The translations under genes and the position numbers were made by a program. From Apodospora peruviana (lineage: Eukaryota > Ascomycota > Sordariomycetes > Sordariales > Lasiosphaeriaceae): a stretch of 64,000 nucleotides of DNA. The stretch lies in NCBI GenBank assembly GCA_033439685.1, contig JAUEDM010000003.1, positions 1,208,001 to 1,272,000 on the forward strand, read 5' to 3'. The notes under the pieces were generated by a model. The model was not told the DNA's origin. It made no database searches and saw only the letters and a program-made list of their open reading frames with translations. Positions 54,729 through 64,000 of the stretch are shown here, in pieces (the stretch's first letter is position 1; each line of letters begins with the position of its first letter).

Positions 54729-57019
54729 GGAGTAAGCTCCTGGAACTACGCCGGCCTAGAATATGCAAAATGTATGTTTTGTCTCTTTGCCTGGATGCCA
54801 GGAGACCATAAGCCTCAGGTTCTAATAAGATCCTGCTTTGCAATGCTGAATGAGAGACCGCGGTGAAAGATGAAGAAAGAAGATGGAGCTTCCCCAAACT
54901 TTTGAAGTTCAAACGACGGGATGTACCCAGCTTGGCAATCTATCTCTTGCCGTTCGGGTTCCAGCACCGCGGGTCCTCGATGGGACGGACACTCACTGGT
55001 GGAACAGGCGTGTGACGTTGCCGGCGAGTGCACTGCACCGGCCCGCAAATGCATATCAGGCTTGGACTTTTAAGAGCCTACCCAGACCATGCTCCAGGCA
55101 CGCAGGCCCGCATTTAGCAATGCATATTTGAACACAGTAGTGCGTACAGATGCCCAGCGTGCAGTAGCAGCAGATAGACGCAGGAATCGAAAAGACCGGA
55201 CGACTCGCAACTACTGCAGTCGTCCGTTTTCCATCAGATAATGTTTTGCGATGATCAAAACAAACAACCCGCCCACTTGGAGATGCAGAAGCTGACAAGA
55301 GACGAGAACAATCAGCGAGCGGCGCAATGTCGTTCGAGATGTTACTAGCGCTGTGGAGTCCGAACTTGAGGTGAACAAACTGAAACCGCCCGCCTCTGCT
55401 GAGACGAGGCAGAGTGGGACAAACCCGAAATGTACCGGTAGAGGATGATTGACGATTCCTTCGTGCGGCGCAAGGCCGCTAAAGAGCCGCCCAGAGCCGC
55501 TCTTTGACGTCGAGTCGCCCCTGGTTTGCAGTCTTTGAAAGAAATCAAACTGGCTATGGAATGCGAGGAAGAGGCGCGATGAATATGCCTTTGTGTGTCC
55601 AGCCATGCCAGCGCAAAAACACGTACCAACCTGGATAACCCAGCATTCAATGTTTGCTCTCGACCATGCAACAGATATGAGTGAGCACCGTAATCTGAAG
55701 AGTTGGATTTGTGGACTGTGAGAAACGCAACGTCTGAAACGAACAAGAAAAGGAAGCGAAGGGCACAGTCTGAAGCGGAGGAAAGAGGTCATCGGACCAC
55801 TCGGGGCTTGGCTGCCCTTGTTTGTGAGGTGTTGAACTTCGGCTTGGTCAGCCCTGCCCCGTGTTTCCCCACAGCGTAAAAGACGACATTGGACATTTCG
55901 GCTGCGGAGATCAATGCGTCTTCAAGCAAAGAAGAAATCCACAATGCAGACGGGTCTGGAGTTTTCCATCAGCTTTGCAGCTTGTGATCGGATGATCGAT
56001 CGAACTTGAATAAAACGATGAGCCCGAAAGCTATCAAATTGATGTTGCAGTTAATGGGTTTTAGCCGTGTCGATTTTTTTCGACAGCGATCCAGTGAGGT
56101 GTGTGGCATCCAGGGCTCGGAAGTACGGGTGTGCATGTATCACCAGGCGAAACAGACGATCCAATCGGTCGCTGTCTGACGGCATGCAAATCCAAGGGAT
56201 GATCCAACCGTGTTAGGACGGTACCTTCGAAAGTTGTCTCGGGCTCAGCCACCCGAACTTTTTGTGCCGCTGAACAGAATGTTCAAGAATCTCGTCCCTG
56301 GTGATAGATGTGGACTCGTCTTTTAATTTCATTTACTACGTATCGATTACTTCAGTGTCTTGGAACTGGAGATATCTTCTCGTAATTCCTCGTTTAGGAC
56401 CTGTTATCGACTGGAAGCTCCCGAACATCTGTGGAGGCGGATTTTCAATCCTTGCTCATCAGTCGGCAGGGAACTTGCTAACAGACTCGGGTGGTGTCAG
56501 GCACCCCCTTACGTGATATATCTACCCCACCTAGGCCCACGACGGAAGGTACGCGGCGAAAGGGAGACTTGCCGTGCCCTGACCTGACACCCACCGGATC
56601 TGACTGCTACAGTGCTGCAGCACTGACCGGGCACAACCACACAACTGTCAGCCCGCCCCTTGGCAGCACCAACCACCAGAAAGCGCAGAAAGCGAGGAAG
56701 CGTCCAATTGCTTCCATTCTTATCCCTCCCAAATTCCGGCTTTGCTTCCACCTGGCACATCTCATCACCACATGGCCTCTTCCTCTTCTATCCCAACATC
56801 GCCCACTCGCCGCTTCGAAACACATTCATTGCCGTTGACTGCCGAGTAACCTAGGATAGCTCAGCATTGCTATAAAATAGTAACTACGAGTCCCGATACC
56901 AACGCTAGGTCGGCCGTGTCCACCTCACGCCACTGCTCTCGTCGACAAGAACAGCGAAGGGACCCTGCTTGATGTAATCCCCTGACTCAGACCCCAACGT
57001 CCGCGTTGTTGTCCCAAAG
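54729..57019. other. Long intergenic stretch before IRE1
   Basis: 2.3 kb. No convincing gene; the longest minus-strand frame (193 codons, 55792-55211) is arginine/serine/leucine rich without domains. The part next to IRE1 may be a long 5' leader with upstream ATGs. Confidence 0.5.
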
Positions 57020-60000
57020 ATGACGCGACGGCCTCCTGGCCCCGTCGCTTCACAGCGCAAATATCTTCTAGCGCTTGCCTTCATTCTTTTGCCATGGCTC
57101 CAGCTCGCCGATGCTCAGCAGCAGCACCGTAACGAGCACCAGCTGAGGTCTCCTCCCGAGGACGACCATCATGCAGCCCCGAACCTCGGAGCAACGCCCT
57201 TGACGGGCCACCAGGTCATCGAGACCCCCCGCATCCACGAACGGCGGAAGAACACCGTCACCGCCGACGTCGATAACACATCCAACAACCACAAACAACC
57301 ACCCTCTCGCTACAATGCCGTCATCAACCCCGACGATGTGCGCGCCGCCCACGCTTTGGCTCCGGACCTGTCCGTTCGAGCCCCATCTCCTTCAACATAC
57401 AGAACCGACTCCGCTGGGGTTGGAGGACTCTCGCAGCAACTTGCGCGGAGCCTGGAGGATTGGGAAGTGGAAGACTTTGTTCTTTTGGCGACCGTCGATG
57501 GAGATCTCTACGCCAGCGACAGAAAGACTGGCCACGAGCGCTGGCATTTCAAGGCCGACCACCCCATGGTCGAGACACGGCATTTCCGAGCCAATCGCTC
57601 CGTTGTCGACGAAGACTACGACCCTATTGATCACTTCATCTGGGTTGTCGAGCCCGCCCGGGATGGCGAGCTATATTTGTGGAGGCCCATCGAGAATGGT
57701 CTCGGTCTGGTCAAGATGCCGTGGACCATGAAGAGCCTCGTCGATACGCTCTCCCCCCATTATGACGAAGAGAGCGGTATAGTGTACACGGGCGACAAGA
57801 AGATAACCATGGTCACCCTGAACGCTGACACGGGAACCATCATCAAGGAGTTTGGTTCGAGCGGCACCTACATCAACAAGGTTGAGTCCGAGAGTTGTTT
57901 CAGACCAAATGCACTTGCCGACGGAGACAGTGAGGAGTGCAGTAACAAGGGCACCATCACTCTCGGCCGCACCGAGTATATGGTCAATATCCAGCGGAAT
58001 ACCGGCGTTCCAATTGCCTCCCTCAAATACTCGGAGTGGGGCCCAAACACCCGAAACAACGATCTGATCCAGCAAAACCATCTGACCAAGGACAACCGCT
58101 ATGTCACATGCCAGCACGATGGCCAGGTCTACGGCTTTGACTATGAGCGGTTCAGCGGAAACTATCCGGTATTTACGAAGAAGCTGGATTCGCCAGTTGC
58201 TCGGGTCTTCGATGTTCTCCATCGGGGGCACGGAGCGTCGCCCAGCGGTGGTCAGGAAGGCAGCGGTGATCCGGACCTGATCGCCCTTCCACAACCCCCT
58301 CTCCCTGCCAGCGACGAGGATACCTTGCGTGTTCGCAGCGAAAAGGTATTCATGAATCAGACCGAGGCAGGGAGTTGGTATGCTCTTTCTGGGAGTCTTT
58401 ACCCGTTGATCGTCCAAGCCGAACAAGCACAGATCTACAAGGAAGATTTCTGGAACCCCCTAAATTCACATAGCGCTCTGGATGGGGATCAGCTGTCCAA
58501 AGTGCTTGTTGGAACTCATAGGCTCCCAGATGGCGGCCACCGTTCCGTCAAGCCGGTCAAGAATCGGCCTTTTGGGGCAATAGATCCGCCTCGTGAGGTC
58601 GACCATGATGGCGTGGACGACCGTCTTACGCTACCTGCTCCGCAGGACTCGAACGGAGTATTTGATGCCGCGATGAGACTCCCAGAGGCTGTTGCGAGTC
58701 CTGTTGTGGATCTCGTCCGCAATCCTGTAGCCATTGTCCTCATGATTCTTAGCCTTCTATGGCTGTCCCAAGACAAACTTCGTGGCTTCGGTTGGAAGGC
58801 TTCCAACAAGACCTTGCTGAAACAGATCGAGGTCAGCGCTACCAAGGCAAACTCTGAGGTTGCTTCTGAGCCTTCGACTGCTCCTGTCGATGCTGGTGAC
58901 GTGGCTGATGTGCTGAAGGGGGTTCCGGCTCCTTCACCGGCCATTCCGATCCAACAGCCTGATGCGGGAGCTACGGTAGCGGAGTCGTCGAGCAAAGGGG
59001 GATCACCTGCCGTGTCGTTTGCTGAACCTGTGGATACAGCTGACAAGGTGCCAAGTGATGGCCCTGAAGGTGCCGAGACTCCAAAAGCGAAGAAACGATC
59101 ACATAGGGGCCGTCGTGGCGGCGTGAAGCATAAGAAGGGTGGCAACAAGCGCGAGCCTTCTCAGTCTCACGATGATGATCCTCCGGTAGCAACTGTCGAG
59201 GAAGTCGTGAACAAAGCCAAGCAGCTCGGCGGAGAACCTAAACTGGAGCCTGATATCATCACCGTCCCTAACGGTATTGAGGAACTCTCTGGCCCCATTC
59301 TGAAGATGGGTCAGCTCGAGGTCGACGAGTCGCAGCAGCTGGGCATAGGGAGCAACGGCACTGTTGTCTTTGCCGGCAAGTGGGATGGACGTGACGTCGC
59401 TGTGAAGCGAATGCTGGTCCAGTTCAATGAGATTGCAACCCACGAGACGAACTTGTTGAAGATGAGCGATGATCACGTAAATGGTAAGCTTCTGCGATAC
59501 GCTCCATACTATTTTACCGACGCTAACGCCGAACAGTTATTCGCTACTATACCCAACAGCAACGTGCGGGATTCTTATATATCGCGCTTGAGCTTTGCCG
59601 AGCTTCCCTTGCCGACGTGATCTCGAGGCCGAGCCAGCACCGGGAACTTGCGCGGGCGGGCGAGCAAGATCTGCCGGACGTCTTATACCAGATTACCTGT
59701 GGTCTCAGCCATCTACATGATCTTCGCATCGTCCACCGCGATCTCAAGCCGCAAAACATCCTCGTGAACATGGGCAAGAATGGCCGTCCTCGGCTCCTTG
59801 TCTCGGACTTTGGCCTTTGCAAGAAGTTGGAGGGTGGCCAGTCGTCGTTTGGCGCTACCACAGCCCATGCTGCCGGTACGTCGGGCTGGCGTGCGCCCGA
59901 GCTCCTCCTCGACGACGATGCCCCCGGCTCGTCCATGACTCTTACCGATCCCGGTTCCAGCCTCCCTAGCGGGTCAGGCACCGGCTCGGGCCTTCCAGGC

Positions 60001-60696
60001 GGTCCCGGCAGTCGACGCGTTACTCGAGCCATCGACATCTTTTCGCTCGGTCTCGTGTTCTTTTATGTGCTCACAAAAGGGGACCACCCGTTCGACTGCG
60101 GCGACAAGTACATGCGCGAGGTCAACATCCGCAAGGGCAACTACAACCTCGATGCGCTCGAGGTGCTGGGCGACTTTGCGTACGAAGCCCGCGAGCTCAT
60201 CGCGACAATGCTTAGTTCCAATCCGCGGGCGCGTCCCAACGTGCACGACGTCATGCTGCATCCCTTCTTCTGGGATGCCAAGAAGCGCCTGTCGTTCCTC
60301 TGCGACGTGTCGGACCACTTCGAGAAAGAGCCGCGTGACCCGCCGTCGGAGGCGCTGCAGATGCTGGAGAGCTCCGCGCCCAGGGTCATTAAGAGTGGCG
60401 ACTTTCTGAAGCAGCTGCCAAAGGACTTTGTCGAAAGCCTTGGCAAGCAGCGCAAGTACACGGGCGGCCGCATGCTCGACTTGTTGCGTGCGCTGCGCAA
60501 CAAGAGGAATCATTACGAGGACATGTCGGACGTGCTCAAGAAGATGGTTGGATCGTTTCCAGACGGGTATCTTGGCTTCTGGACTAGGAGGTTCCCCAAC
60601 CTGTTGCTCGAGTGCTGGAATCTGGTTTATGAGCTCAATCAAGACGAGACGGACAGGTTCAGGGATTATTATATGCCGGCGAAGCCTGTGGGTTGA
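57020..60696 (+). CDS. IRE1: IRE1 unfolded-protein-response kinase/endoribonuclease
   Basis: ER membrane sensor that splices HAC1-type mRNA. 1,207 residues, exons 57020-59483 and 59537-60696; the intron (gtaagc, branch gctaacg, cag, phase 1) rebuilds DDHVNVIRYY. Signal peptide about 17-32 (LLALAFILLPWLQLADA); luminal beta-propeller-like sensor (VEDFVLLATVDGDLYASDRK, HERWHFKAD, YTGDKKITMVTLNADTGTI) to about 560; membrane helix about 566-585 (NPVAIVLMILSLLWL); then a basic linker. The kinase has GSNGTVVFAGKW, Lys in DVAVKRM about 795, HRDLKPQNIL about 889 and DFGLCKKL about 911. The C-terminal KEN RNase domain (FLCDVSDHFEKEP about 1072 to FPNLLLECWNLVYE) contains KRNHYED, the catalytic region. 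A Ser/Gly-rich insertion (PGSSMTLTDPGSSLPSGSG) sits in the kinase activation segment. Confidence 0.96.
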
Positions 60697-61599
60697 GAAT
60701 AAGCAAGCAGCGTTTTTACTCTTTCTTTTTTTTTTCAATTTGGGTTTACTTGCTACATTCTTTTCGATGTTGTGATGGCCTTGGCACGTTCGACCACACG
60801 TACGAATAAATCTGATGTTGATATCTATTTGTTGACCCACTTGTTTCGGCGTTTGTCAGTGGGAAGCTTGGTTCGTTGATCGTGTCGAGGTCTAGAATCA
60901 CTGGAGGAGGAGTGTGGTTTTGTTCTTGGTCATTTAAGGGTCACTCTATCACTCGTCCGTTCGGATGCTAGGGGGATCTTTGCTATCTGTTATATCTAGT
61001 TCAGATATGAGTTCATAACAGCGGTCTGCCATTGATATCTTCCCTATCTTCGTGTGCCATCCATTAATAGACCACAAATCATGTCTGCCCTCTATCCGTG
61101 ATCCGATCTTGCAAACATCTCTAGCAAGAAACACAGATGATTTTGTTACAATACGGAATACAGGTAATCCTACCTTACTAGATGCCATGTCGTAAAGCAC
61201 ATGAGGAGATGGGTAGGGAGTCGCATGAACAGAGGTACCTAGGTAGACACTGATTTGTTAATTATCTAGTAGCCTCCAAGTCGGAGGGCATGTGATAGTC
61301 GTGACAGAAGTACATCAGATATGAAGATATCTCCCGACTATGTGAACTTTACTCTGCGCCGTCATAACTAGGCCCATTCGACAAGCAAAGACATAAACAG
61401 AACAGAGTAAATAATGTCTAGAAGTCTACCTAGGTAGGTAGTAGGCACTCTCCAACGAGCAAGTTAACTCGCTACATTTCGGCCCTCTCTCTCCTTGACC
61501 ACCATCCTGCAAGACCGAATAAGGTAGATAGGTACCCAAGCAGAAGCTAGATAGTTACAACCCCCATTCTCTTGTCGTTGCTCTAACCAGTCGGGGAAG
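60697..61599. other. Intergenic between convergent IRE1 and HEL2 genes
   Basis: 903 bases; both genes end here. It contains ggtacctaggtaga at 61234-61247 and tacctaggtaggtag at 61428-61442. No supported gene. Confidence 0.5.
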
Positions 61600-64000
61600 C
61601 TAACCCCACTGCACCAGAACCTGCTTCTTCTTCTTTTTACCACCCTTCCCGCCTGTTGCACCACCAGCTTCCTCAGCAGCGGCCGCAGCCGCTTCAGCAG
61701 CATCGGCATTACTCGACGAACCACCACCACCCCAAGAAAACCCCGTATCCCTATTTCCGCCCAAATCCCTCCTCACCGCTCCCCGTCCATACCCAAAGAT
61801 TTGGGTCTGGGGTTTTGGCGCGGCCGGCAGCGCCGGAAACGCGTCCTCGCCCGAGGCAACTGGTCTCCGTCCACCACTATCAATACCATTCCCAGTAACG
61901 TTAACTGTAGATTGCGTACTTCTAACTGCACCACCACCACCACCACTTCTAGAAGCTGACGCAGCAGTCCCACCGATCCAGCTAGGTTGCGCAGTCGACT
62001 TCGAAGAACCAGGCAGCGCAGGAAACGCCGCGCTAGACGAAGAAGACGGAATAACCCGCTCAGAATACGAATTATATGATGTAGACGACGGACCACCGCC
62101 ATTACCCCTCCCGCTACCACCGGAACCAGAGCCAGAACCAATAGACATAACCGTCTGTTCAAGCCCGGTGCTTCCCCTACGTGTACTATTCTTCAACTTA
62201 AGCACCCTAGTCGAGTTCTTAGCCTGCTGCGCAGCAGCAGCAGGATTCGCTGCTCCAGCCTGGGGCGTACTCGCGCTCGCGGCAGCGGCGGCAGCCCATC
62301 CACTAGACGGGGTCGTGGCGCCGTGCATACCCCCGAGCCCAGGAAGCGACGGATAATCCTCGTTGATGGCGCGCCAGTTTTGCCAGGCTTTGCGCAGGGC
62401 CTCCGCTTTCCTCTTGTCATCGAACAGGTCGGCGACCTCCCGCACCAACGTCCCGAGCGCGTTGGAGGACGTCTCGCTGAAGAGAGCAAAGAAGGCGTCG
62501 ATCAGCTGCTCAGACGTCATGGAACCTCTGTTGTAGCTGGAGATGTAGGAACGGAACGACGTGATCTTGGTGGAATCGCTTCCCAAAAGGTTGGTGGCGC
62601 GTTCAATCACGGCTCCGTGGCGGGTGGCCGCGGCTCGCTGTTCGGGGGTTAAGGAGGAAAGCTCGTTGATGCTGACATTTTGCATGGCGTCAATTATTGG
62701 TTGAGTAGAAGGTTGTTGGGCTCTTGGTGCTTGTTGTGTGGGCTGAGAGGGTCGGGCTGCCGGTTGTGCACTTGGCCGACTTGCGCCGGACTGTGAAGAG
62801 TTGACTGCCATTTGGCGTTGAAACGCGAGCTCATCTCTCCTCAACGGTTGTGCGGAACTGACAGGTAATGGTTCCGCATTAGGGTCCCGACCTCGTCCTC
62901 CTCTATTCTCTCGCCCGCCGCTGTGGCCACCGCCTCTCCTCTCTTCCTGGTACCGCGACCGAAAGTCAAAGCCAGACATGTCGACAAGGCGGGCATCTCT
63001 CCTCACGTCTTTCGATAGAGAGTTCCCGTGCTCGCTTAACTGATGGGCCTTGAGGTCAATCTCGGTATCGAAGACCACAAACTTCTTCTCCAAACACTCC
63101 CGATCCAGACAGAGGAAATGATCATCCTTGAAATGCGTTTCTAGCGCATTATAGTCCCTGTAATAGTGTGGTTGTCTCGAGTCTCGCCGGTCACAGATGA
63201 AGCACCGCTCGTGCTTGTTACGGCAGTGCTCATAGAGCTTGTCATCGTCGTAGAACCGTTCGCCACAGAAGCTGCAGAGAGGATGGCCCTTGAAACCCGT
63301 CTGGTCGATGGCGCCCGGCTTGTCGTCGCCACGTCGCATGTGCTCACCCAACTCCTTGTCTGTAAACATCTCGTGCTCGTGTGTGAAGACCTTCTTGTTC
63401 CGGGTACAGAGATCGCACATCTTCTTGTGGTGGACGGCGCGCACATGGCGATGCAAGTCGGGCCAGCCCAGGCCGGCGAAGTCGCAGTCGGCATCGGGGC
63501 AGTTGTACCGTAGGAGGAGGATAGTGTCGCCCACTATATCTTCGCCCGCATATCGTATGCCGATGTTATCGTCTGTGCTGGTGATCTCCTTGTCCGCGTA
63601 ATCTTCAAAGTGCTTCGCCGCATCATCTGTAAAGATGACGAAGGGGGCGGCAGTCTTGAACAATGTGCGTCAGCGGTGATATCGGATTATTTTTGCAGAT
63701 CCCATGAATTAACTCACTCGACAATGCGGACAATCCTTGTTCTTGTACAGCGCTCTTAGGCGCAAAGCGCAGATATGACATGTAGCATGGTTGCAAGGCG
63801 CGAGCGAGTGGTGGCTGATGGGATTGGCGCAAATGAAGCAGACCTCGGTTTCCGCATCGTCATCGCCGTTCTGGGCTTCGGCGCGGGCCTTGAAGGCTGG
63901 CGGCTTGCCCCTTCCAACTTCGTCCACGGAGTCAGACGGAGCAGCACCACCGCTTGTGTTGTGACCTGCTCCTCCTCCTCCTCCTCCTCCTCCTCCTCCT
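61600..64000 (-). CDS. HEL2: HEL2/ZNF598 ribosome-quality-control E3 ligase (5' end outside window)
   Basis: RING E3 ligase that ubiquitinates small-subunit proteins of collided ribosomes. Partial: the N-terminus lies past 64000 and the visible part begins in a poly-Gly stretch encoded by repeated ctc/tcc triplets. Exon at 63718-64000 gives the RING finger (CFICANPISHHSLAPCNHAT, CHICALRLRA, CPHCR). An intron at 63655-63717 (gtgagt, branch gctgacg, aag) leads to the exon 61600-63654 with TAAPFVIFTDD, then the zinc-finger array: CPDADCDFAGLGWPDLHRHV, CDLCTRNKKVF, CSFCGERFYDDDKLYEHC, CFICDRRD and CLDRECLEKKF. The C-terminal half is Ser/Gly/Ala-rich with a helical block (TSEQLIDAFFALFSETSSNA) and ends KKKKKQVLVQWG, a conserved tail in the family. 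Frame intact. Confidence 0.93.

Noticed and set aside
55211..55792. 193-codon minus-strand open frame upstream of IRE1
   Set aside because: Composition not protein-like; no conserved motif or neighbouring exon.
1..64000. CRISPR arrays, operons, bacterial ribosome-binding sites
   Set aside because: Intron-bearing fungal nuclear DNA; no regularly spaced repeats of that kind were seen.

Overview
This window is nuclear DNA from a filamentous ascomycete, most likely a Sordariomycete. The genes have short introns (about 50-190 bases) with GTRNGT donors and CTAAC/CTGAC branch sites. HET-domain genes are abundant. Several families are typical of these fungi: Zn2Cys6 regulator, CYP65-like P450, Clr5 domain and GH28. 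Conserved fungal orthologues are also present: SWR1, IRE1, HEL2 and complex I NDUFB8. The species was not determined.

Left third (1-23 kb), accessory. In order it holds a VOC/glyoxalase-fold protein, a decayed gene with a 21-base A run, a Zn2Cys6 regulator with two apparent frameshifts divergent from an intact P450, and a HET-rich stretch. That stretch contains three HET genes: a lectin-HET fusion (7958-11395), a HET-E-type gene broken by one frameshift (11593-13301), and an intact HET gene (16983-19007). Between them lie a tRNA-Ser(CGA) with two extra copies of its 5' part, and an intact kinesin. A secreted protein and a GH28 enzyme follow.

Middle (23-34 kb), conserved. SWR1 and NDUFB8 are divergent across a 553-base promoter with a CCAAT box, followed by a serine/proline-rich nuclear-type protein with an N-terminal DUF7918-like domain.

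Right half (34-64 kb), mixed. A frameshifted extra copy of the branch-point binding protein (SF1/BBP) is followed by a 3.3-kb gene-empty stretch, a DHA2-type MFS exporter, small unknown proteins, a Clr5-domain protein, a four-helix membrane protein, an acyl-CoA dehydrogenase, a CxxC-module protein, IRE1, and HEL2/ZNF598 running off the right edge.

Main discovery candidate: three tandem cyanovirin-N (CVNH) lectin domains and a HET domain appear to form one gene. Both parts lie in one reading frame, interrupted only by a TGA that sits inside a consensus splice donor. Splicing would make a 1,115-residue lectin-HET protein; intron retention would make the 336-residue lectin alone. This resembles a recognition-plus-effector receptor for non-self. 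Frameshifts fall only in accessory genes while every housekeeping gene is intact, so real gene decay is more likely than poor sequence quality.
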